From contig NZ_CP157484.1 of NCBI RefSeq assembly GCF_045348435.1, positions 5,270,001 through 5,334,000 of the forward strand: a DNA stretch of 64,000 bases, written 5' to 3'. Made by a program: the position numbers and the translations under genes. The stretch comes from Alsobacter sp045348435. Lineage in GTDB: Bacteria; Pseudomonadota; Alphaproteobacteria; Rhizobiales; Beijerinckiaceae. Below are positions 51,024-59,319 of this stretch, piece after piece (position 1 is the stretch's first letter; each line of letters opens with the position of its first letter). The notes beneath the pieces were generated by a model that did not search any database, was not told where the DNA came from, and saw only the letters and a program-made list of their open reading frames with translations.

Positions 51024-52767
51024 CAGCGACGACCTGCTCACCCTCATCGACGACCGGGACGCCCCGGCGCCGGACCAGCGCGGCAAGCGCTGGAAGATCG
51101 CCGTCATCGACGACGACGAGGCCGTGCACGAGGGCACGCGCTTCGCCCTCGCCGACTATGCGCTCGGCGGCATGGGGCTGGAGATCGTCTCGGCCCGCTC
51201 GGCCGAGGAAGGCCGCGCCCTGCTGCGGGCGCATCCCGACATCGCGGCGGTGCTGCTGGACGTCGTCATGGAGAGCGAGACCGCCGGGCTCGAGCTGGTC
51301 GACTTCATCCGCCGCGACCTCGGCAACGACTCCATCCGGATCATCCTGCGCACCGGCCAGCCGGGCCAGGCGCCGGAGAAGCGCGTCATCCTCGATTACG
51401 ACATCAACGACTACAAGGCCAAGACCGAGCTCACCGCCGACAAGCTCTTCACCTCGCTTACGGCGGCGCTGCGCAGCCACCAGCAGATCCAGCGCATGGA
51501 GGAGACCCGGCGCGGGCTGGAGATCATCGTCGACGCGGCCTCCACGCTGTTCGACTTCAAGTCCATGCAGCGGCTGGCCGAGGGCGTGCTGACGCAGATC
51601 GGGTCGATCCTGAACGTGGACTGCGCCGGCATCCTGGTGCTGCGCGACACCGGCTCCGACCAGGGCGGCGTCAGCGTGCTGGCCGGCTCGGGGTGCTATC
51701 GCCAATATGTGCGGCAGGGCGGCCTCGCCTCCCTCGACCCCGAAGTCCGGGAGCTGGTGGAGCACGCCTTCGCGTGCGGCCGCACCGAATATCTGCCCCG
51801 CCATTTCCTGATCTACATCCGCACCGCGAGCGGCCGGGAGGTGGTGGTGCTGCTCGACGCCGGGCAGGAGCTCTCCAGCACCAACCGGGCCCTCGTCGAG
51901 GTGTTCTGCAGCCGGCTCGCCATCGCGTTCGACAATGTGCTGCTCTACCAGCAGCTCCAGGACGCCAACGCCCTGCTGGACGAGCGCGTCAAGCAGCGCA
52001 CGCGCGAACTCACCTCCGCCAACCAGCGCCTGCAGGCCCAGTGGGCCAGGCTGCGGCGGGCCAACGCCTTCCAGTCCGAGCTCCTGGGCACGGTGGCGCA
52101 CGACCTCAAGAACCCGCTCAGCGTGATCCTGGGCCGGACCGAGATCCTGGGCGAGCTGCTGGCCGCCGACCAGCCGCCGGCCGGCGCGGTGGAGATGCAG
52201 GTCGAGCATATCCGCAAGTCGGCCCGCTACCTGACCACGCTGGTCGACCGCCTCATCGCCGACGCCATGACGGATGCGCTCGACATCAGCGTCCGCCGCG
52301 AGCCGCACGACCTCGCCACGCTCCTGCGGCAGGTCGTCGACGCCAACCGGCCCATGGCCGAGCGCAAGCAGCAGGCCATCCAGGTCGACGTGCCGCTCTC
52401 GCTGCCGGCGCGCTTCGATCCCGACCGGCTCGAGGAGGCGATCGACAACCTCGTCAGCAACGCCATCAAATACTCGCCCATCGGCGAGCGCATCCAGGTC
52501 TCGGGCCGGATCGAGGACGGCGAAGCGGTGATCCGGGTGCGCGACAACGGGCCGGGTCTCTCCAGCGAGGATGTCGGCCGGCTGTTCGGGCGCTTCCAGC
52601 GCCTCTCCGCCAAGCCCACCGCCGGCGAAGGCTCGACCGGGCTGGGGCTGTGGATCGCCAAGCGCATCGTCGAGCTGCACGAGGGCCGCCTCGAGGCCTC
52701 CAGCGAGGGTCCCGCCAAGGGCAGCACCTTCGTGGTCAGCCTGCCGTCGTCCGGGATGCACGAATGA
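51016..52767 (+). CDS. Hybrid: receiver, DUF3369 and histidine kinase
   Basis: A 583-residue cytoplasmic protein. Residues ~25-155 are a receiver with acidic pair IDDDEA and phospho-site D82 (VLLDVVM). Residues ~165-320 are a DUF3369 domain (GAF-like), containing GCYRQYVRQGGLASLDPEV. A coiled linker leads to a HisKA domain with H362 (TVAHDLKNPLS) and a HATPase domain (NLVSNAIKYSP, DNGPGL, GSTGLGLWIAKRIV). Receiver-DUF3369 proteins act as relays, often with cyclic-nucleotide outputs. Start and stop overlap the neighbours. Confidence 0.93.
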   Translation: MADSDDLLTLIDDRDAPAPDQRGKRWKIAVIDDDEAVHEGTRFALADYALGGMGLEIVSARSAEEGRALLRAHPDIAAVLLDVVMESETAGLELVDFIRRDLGNDSIRIILRTGQPGQAPEKRVILDYDINDYKAKTELTADKLFTSLTAALRSHQQIQRMEETRRGLEIIVDAASTLFDFKSMQRLAEGVLTQIGSILNVDCAGILVLRDTGSDQGGVSVLAGSGCYRQYVRQGGLASLDPEVRELVEHAFACGRTEYLPRHFLIYIRTASGREVVVLLDAGQELSSTNRALVEVFCSRLAIAFDNVLLYQQLQDANALLDERVKQRTRELTSANQRLQAQWARLRRANAFQSELLGTVAHDLKNPLSVILGRTEILGELLAADQPPAGAVEMQVEHIRKSARYLTTLVDRLIADAMTDALDISVRREPHDLATLLRQVVDANRPMAERKQQAIQVDVPLSLPARFDPDRLEEAIDNLVSNAIKYSPIGERIQVSGRIEDGEAVIRVRDNGPGLSSEDVGRLFGRFQRLSAKPTAGEGSTGLGLWIAKRIVELHEGRLEASSEGPAKGSTFVVSLPSSGMHE

Positions 52768-53705
52768 CGCAGCGCCAGCACATCGTGGTGGTCGACGACG
52801 AGGCGCCGGCCCGCGAGATGGTGGGCGACTACCTGCGCATGCAGGGCTTCGAGGTGACGCTCTGCGACGGCGGCGCGTCGCTGCGCTCCGTGCTGGTCAG
52901 CCGCGCCGCCGACCTCGTCGTGCTCGACCTGAACATGCCGGCCGAGGACGGTCTCTCCACCCTGCGCTGGGTGAAGCAGACGTTCCCGACGCCGGTGATC
53001 ATGCTGACCGCGACGGCGAGCTCCGTCGACCGCGTCATCGGGCTGGAGATGGGGGCCGACGACTACGTGTCGAAGCCCTGCGAGCTGCGCGAGCTGCTGG
53101 CGCGCATCCGCTCCGTCCTGCGCCGGCAGAAATGGACCCGCAGCGCCCAGACCGGACGCCGGCTCGCCGCCATCGTGTCGCTCGACTTCGTCGGCTATGG
53201 CCGCTTCATCCATGACGACGAGCCCGCCACCCTGGCGGCGATCGACCGCATCTTCGGCCAGATCATGACTCCCACCATCGCGCAACGGCGCGGGACGCTG
53301 TTCAAGGTGCTGGGCGACGGGGCGCTGGTGGAGTTCCAGAGCGCCGTCGACGCGGTGGAGTGGTCGGTCAGCTTCCAGGAGGCGATCGCGCGCGATCCCG
53401 GCTCGCGGCTGGCGGCCGGCGACATCCGCTTCCGCATCGGCATCGCGGCCGGCGAGGTGGTGTTCAAGCACGCCGACCGCTTCGGCGAGACGGTGACGAT
53501 CGCGGTGCGCATCCAGGAGAACGCCGAGCCCGGCTGCATCGCGCTCACCGGGATCGTCCGGCAGTTCGTCCGCGGCCGCGTCGACGCGCCCCTGATCGAC
53601 GCCGGCCAGCGCGTGCTCAAGAACGTCGACGAGCCGATGCGGATCTGGCTGTGGCAACCCGGCGCCCGCGTCCGGGCGCTTGCAGGCGAGGACAGGATTG
53701 TGTGA
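52764..53705 (+). CDS. Response regulator with class III nucleotide cyclase output
   Basis: A 313-residue protein: receiver (~1-118) with D55 in VVLDLNMP and K104, then a class III cyclase homology domain (~133-300). Visible catalytic positions: metal aspartates D141 (SLDFVGY) and D185 (FKVLGDG), K181 for adenine, D238, and transition-state R249. The asparagine of the usual VNxAxR motif is threonine (T245 in TVTIAVR). So the protein may be a weakened or regulated adenylate cyclase. It is the last gene of the sensor operon; ATG overlaps the previous stop. Confidence 0.92.
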   Translation: MTQRQHIVVVDDEAPAREMVGDYLRMQGFEVTLCDGGASLRSVLVSRAADLVVLDLNMPAEDGLSTLRWVKQTFPTPVIMLTATASSVDRVIGLEMGADDYVSKPCELRELLARIRSVLRRQKWTRSAQTGRRLAAIVSLDFVGYGRFIHDDEPATLAAIDRIFGQIMTPTIAQRRGTLFKVLGDGALVEFQSAVDAVEWSVSFQEAIARDPGSRLAAGDIRFRIGIAAGEVVFKHADRFGETVTIAVRIQENAEPGCIALTGIVRQFVRGRVDAPLIDAGQRVLKNVDEPMRIWLWQPGARVRALAGEDRIV

Positions 53706-53789
53706 ACCTATTCACACAACCAAAACGCGAAGACCCGATAGGGTGCGGCGGCTGAACCGGCGCGAGCCCGCGCGCACCCGGAGACCCGA

Positions 53790-54935
53790 ATGGTGGATCC
53801 GAACCGCACTCCCCCGACCAGCCGGCGCGGCGTCCTGCGCGGCCTCGGCCTCGCGCTGGCCGCGCCGGCCATCCTGCGCGCCGCCGACGCGCTGGCCACG
53901 TCGGGCCGGGTCAATGTCTACGCCTGGAAGGGCTTCTTCGACCGCAACGCCATCCTGAGCGACTTCAAGGCCCGGACCGGCATCCAGCCAGAGCTCTCCG
54001 TCTTCGGGTCGAACGAGGACCTGGAGGCGACGCTCACGGCCAGCAAGGGGCGGGGCTACGACATCGTGTTCCCGTCGATCGACACGGCCCCGAACTACTA
54101 CCGGTCCAACCTGCTGCAGCCGATCGACGAACGGCGCTTCCAGGGGGACCGCGTCATCCCGTCGATCTACAAGACCTCCGTGACCCTGGGCGCGACCAAT
54201 CGCGGGCGGCGCTACCTGATCCCGTTCGACTGGGGCACGGAGGGGATCACCTATGACAGCGCGCGTTTCCCGTATCGCTCGGGAGAGCTGTCCTACGGCA
54301 TGCTGTGGGATCCGTCCCTCGGCCGCAAGGCGATCATCCGGCCGAAATCCGCTCTCACCGGGGTGGCGCTGCATCTGGACGCGACCGGGCAGGAGCGGTC
54401 CAACCGCGGCATGGACATGTATCGCAGCGAGGCCGACTGCCGGCGCGTGATGGAGGCGTGCCTGAAATTCATGACGGAGCGCCGCGGCGCCATCGGGGCG
54501 CGCTGGAACGACGCGAACGAAGCCATGAAGGGCTTCATGCAGGACGGCTGCGTCATCGGCCAGACCTGGGACACGACGGGCGTGCTGCTCAACCGCACCG
54601 TCGACAGCCGCTGGCGCTACGGCATGCCCCGCGAGGGCGGGCTCGGCTGGACGGACACCATCGGCATCCCGTCCGGCGCGGCCAATCTCGAGCAGGCCTA
54701 CGCGCTGATCGATTTCCTCCTGGAGCCGCAGACCGGGGCCGCCTTCGCCGAGTCGACCGGCTATAACAGCTGCGCCGCCGGGTCGGAGATGTTCCTGTCG
54801 CCCGGCGCCAAGGCGTCGTTCCACAGCATCTACCCCAACCCGGGCGTCATCGAGGACATTTGGTGGTGGCCGGTGCAGACCGGGTTCTACCGGGCTCTTC
54901 GCGGCGAGTACGAAGCCAAGGTGGCCGCCCTCTGA
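53790..54935 (+). CDS. Orphan spermidine/putrescine-type binding protein
   Basis: A 381-residue extracellular solute-binding protein with a twin-arginine signal (TSRRGVLRGLGLALAAPAILRA). The PotD/PotF-like core follows: VNVYAWKGFFDRNAILSDFKARTGI, YDIVFPSIDTAPNYYRSNLLQPID, and FDWGTEGITYDSARFP (each quoted in part). The neighbours contain no permease or ATPase. It starts 84 bases after the cyclase gene on the same strand, so it might be cotranscribed with the signalling operon. Polyamine binding is a family-level guess. Confidence 0.85.
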   Translation: MVDPNRTPPTSRRGVLRGLGLALAAPAILRAADALATSGRVNVYAWKGFFDRNAILSDFKARTGIQPELSVFGSNEDLEATLTASKGRGYDIVFPSIDTAPNYYRSNLLQPIDERRFQGDRVIPSIYKTSVTLGATNRGRRYLIPFDWGTEGITYDSARFPYRSGELSYGMLWDPSLGRKAIIRPKSALTGVALHLDATGQERSNRGMDMYRSEADCRRVMEACLKFMTERRGAIGARWNDANEAMKGFMQDGCVIGQTWDTTGVLLNRTVDSRWRYGMPREGGLGWTDTIGIPSGAANLEQAYALIDFLLEPQTGAAFAESTGYNSCAAGSEMFLSPGAKASFHSIYPNPGVIEDIWWWPVQTGFYRALRGEYEAKVAAL

Positions 54936-54960
54936 CGACGGCCCGCCACGGCGGCGCGCC

Positions 54961-55269
54961 TCAGCGGCGGCCGTGCATCAGCGCCGCGAGGGCGTACCCG
55001 GCCACCGCCGCGATCGCGATCGCGCCGAGCGGGTTGGCCTGGACCTGCCGGGCGAGCGCGTCCGCGCCCTGGCGGACGGTTTCGGGCGCGTCGTCGGCTG
55101 CGTCGCGGACGGCGTCCTTGGCGCGCCCATAGGCGTTCTGCACCGTTCCCGACGCCTGGTCCGCCAGGCCCTGCGCCTGCGTCCCGAGATCCCCGGTGAC
55201 CCGGCCCGCCGCGCCTTCGATCTTGCCGGCGATGTTGGTGACGGCTCCGCCAATCCGATCCGTGTCCAT
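54961..55269 (-). CDS. CsbD-like stress protein with C-terminal hydrophobic helix
   Basis: A 102-residue protein with a CsbD-like N-terminus (MDTDRIGGAVTNIAGKIEGAAGRVTGD), a 30-residue amphipathic repeat region (AYGRAKDAVRDAADDAPETVRQGADAL) and a C-terminal transmembrane segment (GAIAIAAVAGYALAALMHGRR). Such proteins are induced by stress and phosphate starvation. An exact EcfG-type promoter lies upstream (55309-55333). Confidence 0.85.
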   Translation of the reverse strand: MDTDRIGGAVTNIAGKIEGAAGRVTGDLGTQAQGLADQASGTVQNAYGRAKDAVRDAADDAPETVRQGADALARQVQANPLGAIAIAAVAGYALAALMHGRR

Positions 55270-55308
55270 GAGAATCCTCGTGTGTCGTCAAGCCCCCGCT
55301 GGATCGAG

Positions 55309-55333
55309 AACGCCAACGCCTCCGGTGGGTTCC
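55309..55333 (-). promoter_or_regulatory. Sigma-EcfG-type promoter of the CsbD-like gene
   Basis: On the minus strand: GGAAC (55333-55329), 16 bases, CGTT (55312-55309), an exact match. The transcript would start about 33 bases before ATG 55269. Confidence 0.78.
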
Positions 55334-55496
55334 GTCCGCCGGCGACGCCGCGCAGGCGCCGCCTGAACGCCGGGGCGGCGGCCGGCCCCGCCCCACGACT
55401 TCTCCCCTGCGCCCAAAGTGAAGCTCAAGAACAGCCGGTGAAGTTCAAGGTCTTCGGAGCATCGCTGCGAAATGTCCCATGAATCGAGATCGTCCC

Positions 55497-55522
55497 CGAA
55501 CCATCGCCCCAAGGTCGACGTT
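55497..55522 (+). promoter_or_regulatory. Probable sigma-EcfG-type promoter of the PRC-barrel gene
   Basis: CGAAC (55497-55501), 17 bases, CGTT (55519-55522): one mismatch in the -35. The predicted transcript start is about 46 bases before ATG 55575. Confidence 0.6.
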
Positions 55523-55574
55523 ATGGAGAGAGCGCCGCATGCGCATCCGATTTCAACGATTCAGGAGAATCATC

Positions 55575-56216
55575 ATGATGAAGACCAAGTTCGCCGCCGG
55601 CGTCATCGCTACAGCGCTTCTGGCCGGGACCGCCATGGCGCAGACGAGCTCGGGCACGAGCTCAGGGACGATGAACTCGACGGCTCCGTCCGCCACCGTG
55701 GCCCCGTCCACCTCGGCTGCGGGCGCCGGCTCGATGCAGTTCATCAGCAACGAGCAGGGCTCCCAGTGGCGCGCCTCCAAGCTGATGGGCGTCGACATCT
55801 ACGGCCCCAATGACGAGAAGGTCGGCGATGTCAACGAGATCATTCTCGACCACCAGGGCGCCATCAAGGGCGTCGTGATCGGCGTCGGCGGCTTCCTGGG
55901 CATGGGCGAGAAGGACGTCGCCGTGCCGTTCAGCTCCATCCAGTGGAGCGATACGCCCCGCAACGCCTCCATGGCCTCCGGCAGCAGCGCCAGCGGCACT
56001 GCGGCGGGCACGTCGGCCGGCATGAACACGGCCAACAACACCGCCGCGGCTCCGACCCACTCGACCGCCGCGGGCGCGGGCGCCACCGCCCCGAGCACGG
56101 ACACGACCGGCACGGTCGCGCGCGCCGGAGCGGCCGAGCGGTCCTATCCGGACCACGGCAAGATCAGCATGACCAAGGACCAGCTCAAGGGCGCGCCGGC
56201 CTACAACCTGCGCTAA
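55575..56216 (+). CDS. Secreted PRC-barrel domain protein
   Basis: A 213-residue protein: signal peptide (MMKTKFAAGVIATALLAGTAMA), a Ser/Thr/Gly/Ala-rich linker (~20-55), a PRC-barrel domain (~58-130: SKLMGVDIYGPNDEKVGDVN, EIILDHQGAIKGVVIGVGGF) and a low-complexity Ala/Thr-rich region before SMTKDQLKGAPAYNLR. PRC-barrel proteins of this layout are widespread, stress-linked envelope proteins in Hyphomicrobiales. ATG 55575 (7 bases after AGGAG) is favoured over an upstream in-frame start at 55479. Confidence 0.85.
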   Translation: MMKTKFAAGVIATALLAGTAMAQTSSGTSSGTMNSTAPSATVAPSTSAAGAGSMQFISNEQGSQWRASKLMGVDIYGPNDEKVGDVNEIILDHQGAIKGVVIGVGGFLGMGEKDVAVPFSSIQWSDTPRNASMASGSSASGTAAGTSAGMNTANNTAAAPTHSTAAGAGATAPSTDTTGTVARAGAAERSYPDHGKISMTKDQLKGAPAYNLR

Positions 56217-56240
56217 ACCAGCCATCCCGGTCGACGAACG

Positions 56241-56274
56241 AAGGGCCCGCGTCCATGACGCGGGCCCTTTCTTC
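56241..56274 (+). terminator. Rho-independent terminator after the PRC-barrel gene
   Basis: AAGGGCCCGCGTC (56241-56253), loop CAT, GACGCGGGCCCTT (56257-56269): a perfect 13-bp stem followed by TTCTTC. It ends the rightward PRC-barrel gene and, with its A-side GAACGAAG, may also stop the leftward gene that ends at 56298. Confidence 0.88.
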
Positions 56275-56297
56275 GCGCCGGCGACAGTCTCGCCGCG

Positions 56298-56558
56298 TCA
56301 GCGGCTGCGGCCCAGCCGGCGGATATTGGCGCTGACATGCTTGCGGTAGCCGCGCACCACCTGGTGGGCGGACCCGCCGCCCGCCATCGTGGCGCCGGCT
56401 TCCAGGGCCGCGGCGATCTTCTCGTTCACCATCAGCGACGCCTCGGCGGCCGCCGTGGGGCCGCCCGCGCCCAGCTTGGCGAGCCGCATCCCGATGACGC
56501 GCTGCGCGTCGAGCGTCAGCATGGCGGCGTCGAGCGAGTATTTCATCCAGTTCAGCAT
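56298..56558 (-). CDS. Hypothetical protein, 86 residues
   Basis: A mostly helical protein (MLNWMKYSLDAAMLTLDAQRVIGMRLAKLG...EASLMVNEKIAAALEAGATMAGG) with alternating small and charged residues and a basic C-terminus (VVRGYRKHVSANIRRLGR). The pattern is like short phasin-type helical proteins that occur in Hyphomicrobiales, but I cannot assign it. A strong terminator lies just beyond its end and a poly-T tract (56569-56575) upstream. Confidence 0.65.
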   Translation of the reverse strand: MLNWMKYSLDAAMLTLDAQRVIGMRLAKLGAGGPTAAAEASLMVNEKIAAALEAGATMAGGGSAHQVVRGYRKHVSANIRRLGRSR

Positions 56559-56817
56559 CGTGGCTCACCTTTTTTGCAACGCACAAGTCAGCAATTCGCG
56601 ATGAGGACGATGGTTCATGGAGAGGGAAAGTTCAGCGCGCAGACGCGCCATGCTCCCACCGAGGAGCGGAATTCAGCCCCCCGGAGCTGGTCCCGAATGA
56701 GACGTACGCTAGCGCGCGCGGCCGCTGCGGATGATTCGAGTTGCTTGTCAAGCTGAACTTGTCCAAGTTGGATGATATCAACCGCAGATTGTGATCGCTC
56801 TTTCGAAGGAACCCCCC

Positions 56818-57174
56818 ATGCCTGATCAAGCCGTGAAGACCGACGCCCATCCGTTGCCGGTCAGTTCCGGGAACGACGCGCCGATGCACCGCCCGGCGCC
56901 TGGCGTGCAGGACTCCAACATCATCGACGGGCTGAGCCGGGCGCTGTTCTCGGACGTGAAGCAGGGTCCGGGCGAGTTCGGCAGGACGAACCAGCAGGAT
57001 CACAAGCGCCTGCTCGCGGTGACGCGCATCGTCAACGCCTACTACAATTACCTGTCTTCGGTGTGTAATCGGCCGCTGGACGAGATCACCCCCAGCGACG
57101 TCACGCGCCTGGGCCTGATCCTCAAGACGGTCGAGGAGTCCGAGCACCAGGACCGCATCCGCCGCAATCCCTGA
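56818..57174 (+). CDS. Hypothetical protein, 118 residues
   Basis: Begins MPDQAVKTDAHPLPVSSG, with a disordered polar N-terminal ~45 residues and then a helical part (IVNAYYNYLSSVCNRPLDEITPSDVTRLGLIL) with no match I recognise. A GAAGGAA stretch lies about 10 bases before ATG 56818; an earlier start at 56791 is possible. The 259-base gap before it (56559-56817) shows no clear promoter. It is followed, convergent, by the GST gene. Confidence 0.6.
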   Translation: MPDQAVKTDAHPLPVSSGNDAPMHRPAPGVQDSNIIDGLSRALFSDVKQGPGEFGRTNQQDHKRLLAVTRIVNAYYNYLSSVCNRPLDEITPSDVTRLGLILKTVEESEHQDRIRRNP

Positions 57175-57252
57175 CCGGGCGCTCCGTCCCGTCTTCTCGA
57201 CGGCCCGGGGCCGGCGCGCGGCGTTCCAGCCACGCCCGGCCCCGCGCCTCGT

Positions 57253-57957
57253 TCAGGGCCGCGGCGGGATGTTGAGGCCGCGCTCCACGGCCGGGCGGGC
57301 CAGGCACCGCTCCAGCCAGGCCGGGACGTGGGACAGGGAGCCGTAGTCGACGAGGTCGCCCGCGCCGTAGAAGCCGATGAGGTTGCGCACCCAGCCCAGG
57401 ATCGAGACGTCCGCGATCGTGAAGGCCTCGCCCATGATCCAGGTGCGCCCGGCCAGCCGGTTCTCCAGCACGCCCAGAAGCCGCTGGGATTCCGCCCTGT
57501 AGCGCTCCAGCGGCCGCTTGTCCTCGATCTCGCGGCCGGCGAATTTGTGGAAATAGCCGAGCTGGCCGAACATCGGCCCGAGGCCGCCCATCTGCCAGAA
57601 CACCCACTGGATCGTCTCGTAGCGCAGCGCCGGGTCCACCGGCAGCAGCTGCCCCGACTTCTCCGCCAGATAGAGCAGGATCGCGCCGGATTCGAAGAGG
57701 CCCAGCGGCTTCCCGCCCGGCCCGTCCGGATCGATGATGGCCGGGATCTTGCCGTTCGGGTTGAGCGACAGGAATTCGGGCGTCCAGGTCTCGTTCTGGC
57801 CGATATTGATGGCGTGGGCCTCGTAGGGGAGGCCGATCTCCTCCAGCATGATCGAGACCTTCACGCCGTTGGGCGTGGGCACGGAATAGAGCTGCAGCCG
57901 CTCGGGATGCCGGGCGGGCCAACGCTTCGTGATCGGGAAGGTGGAGAGGTCGGGCAT
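57253..57957 (-). CDS. Glutathione S-transferase family protein (YfcG/YghU-like)
   Basis: A 234-residue two-domain GST. The thioredoxin-like domain starts LQLYSVPTPNGVKVSIMLEEIGLPYEAHAIN, with INIGQNETWTPEFLSLNPNGKIPAI and the ES motif in GLFESGAILLYLAEKSG (each quoted in part); the helical C-terminal domain ends VPAWLERCLARPAVERGL. The TPNGVK stretch is typical of disulfide-bond oxidoreductases YfcG/YghU, which use glutathione. ATG 57957 is used; a GTG/ATG further up adds a weak leader. Confidence 0.9.
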   Translation of the reverse strand: MPDLSTFPITKRWPARHPERLQLYSVPTPNGVKVSIMLEEIGLPYEAHAINIGQNETWTPEFLSLNPNGKIPAIIDPDGPGGKPLGLFESGAILLYLAEKSGQLLPVDPALRYETIQWVFWQMGGLGPMFGQLGYFHKFAGREIEDKRPLERYRAESQRLLGVLENRLAGRTWIMGEAFTIADVSILGWVRNLIGFYGAGDLVDYGSLSHVPAWLERCLARPAVERGLNIPPRP

Positions 57958-58137
57958 GGGGGTCTGTCCTGTGTCGACGAAGAGCGGGATCATGCATGAA
58001 CGGCCGCGGCGCGCACGTGGCGTTTGCGCAAGGCTCCTGCGGCGCCGGCGCGCGTCGACGGCCCGGCCCTGCGGCTTGCGCCTGACCCTGCTTGAGAAAA
58101 GCCGCGCCGTCGCGGCGCCGGCGAAGCCGCCGCCCGC

Positions 58138-59271
58138 TTAGGCCGCGTGCCAGAGCCTCCCGGCGATTACGACCCCCCGGGCGTTGAGCCGCTGCTCGCC
58201 GCGCAGATGCTCTCCGGTGGAGTCGACATAGTCGTGCGCGCCGTGGTCGAGCGACAGGATCGAGGCGTCGCCGGCCGAGCCGGGCTTGAACGTCCCGAGG
58301 TCCGGCCGCTGCAGTGCGGCGGCCGCGTTCTGGGTCGCGCCCTTGATCACGGACGGCAGGTCGACGCCGAGGCACAGGAACTTCGACAGCGTGGTGAGCA
58401 GGTCGAAGGCCGGGCCGTCGATGCACAGCGCGTGGACGTCGCTCGAGATGGTGTCCGGCATGAAGCCGTTGGCCAGCATCACGCGCGCGGTCTTGAACGA
58501 GAACGACCCCATGCCGTGGCCGATGTCGAACAGGACGCCGCGCTCGCGCGCCTCCAGCACGGCCGGCAGCACCTTGCCGTCGCCGGTGGCGGGCGTGTTG
58601 GGGAAGGGGCGGAAGCAATGCGTGAGAATGTCGCCCGGCCGCATCAGCGCGAGCACGTCCTCCAGCGTCGGCGGCGGCACGTCGATGTGCACCATCATGG
58701 GCATGCGGATGCGGTCGGCGACCTGCCGGGCGATCTGCAGCGGCACGAGCCCGGAATTGCCCGACGCGTTCATGCCGACCCGCACCTTGATGCCCGCCAG
58801 GGTGTCGCGGTTCGCCTCCGCGACCTCCACGGCGTCGATCGGCGCCATCAGGCGCAGGTCGCCGCTCTCGCCCACCATGATGCGCTTGGAGAAGCCGTAG
58901 ATGCCCGCGAAGGACACGTTGAGGTAGGCGATGATGCGCATCGGCGCGGGCTTGATCACGTGCTCCAGGAAGCCCGGATAGTTGCCCGGCCCGGCGCTGC
59001 CGGTGTCGATCAGCGTCGTCGCGCCGCCGCGCGCTAGGATCAGCGGGTCGACGCCGAGCGACGTGCCGCCCCAGTACACATGCGTGTGCAGGTCGATCAG
59101 GCCCGGCGTCACGATCCGGCCGGAGGCGTCGACGCGCTGGGCGGCCCGCGCCGCGAGGCCGTCGCCGACGGCCGCCACCTTGCCGGCCGCGAAGGCGACG
59201 TCGGTGACGCGGTCGATGCCCTGGGACGGGTCGATCACCCGCCCGCCGCTCACGACGAGTTCGTAGTCCAT
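58138..59271 (-). CDS. Amidohydrolase/deacetylase family metallohydrolase
   Basis: A 377-residue amidohydrolase-superfamily enzyme with GLIDLHTHVYWGG (metal-binding HxH), a later ILTHCFRPFPN, FDIGHGMGSFSFKTARVML and SSDVHALCIDGP metal/catalytic segments. This is the EF_0837/dihydroorotase-like amidohydrolase-deacetylase group, with no established substrate. It is divergent from a dipeptide-type ABC operon, so a cleavable peptide or acylated amino acid is a reasonable guess. Confidence 0.88.
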   Translation of the reverse strand: MDYELVVSGGRVIDPSQGIDRVTDVAFAAGKVAAVGDGLAARAAQRVDASGRIVTPGLIDLHTHVYWGGTSLGVDPLILARGGATTLIDTGSAGPGNYPGFLEHVIKPAPMRIIAYLNVSFAGIYGFSKRIMVGESGDLRLMAPIDAVEVAEANRDTLAGIKVRVGMNASGNSGLVPLQIARQVADRIRMPMMVHIDVPPPTLEDVLALMRPGDILTHCFRPFPNTPATGDGKVLPAVLEARERGVLFDIGHGMGSFSFKTARVMLANGFMPDTISSDVHALCIDGPAFDLLTTLSKFLCLGVDLPSVIKGATQNAAAALQRPDLGTFKPGSAGDASILSLDHGAHDYVDSTGEHLRGEQRLNARGVVIAGRLWHAA

Positions 59272-59319
59272 GGCCTCAACCTTGATCGCGCGCCGGAGCG
59301 CAGACGGAAAAAAGTTACA

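Larger units (their letters stand above)
55270..55574. other. 305-base regulatory gap between CsbD-like and PRC-barrel genes
   Basis: This is the only stretch over 300 bases without a gene. It holds two divergent EcfG-type promoters (55309-55333 leftward, 55497-55522 rightward). Between them, 55334-55496 shows no convincing coding frame: the open frames there have a codon and base pattern unlike the neighbouring genes. The AGGAG ribosome site at 55563-55567 belongs to the PRC-barrel gene. Confidence 0.7.
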
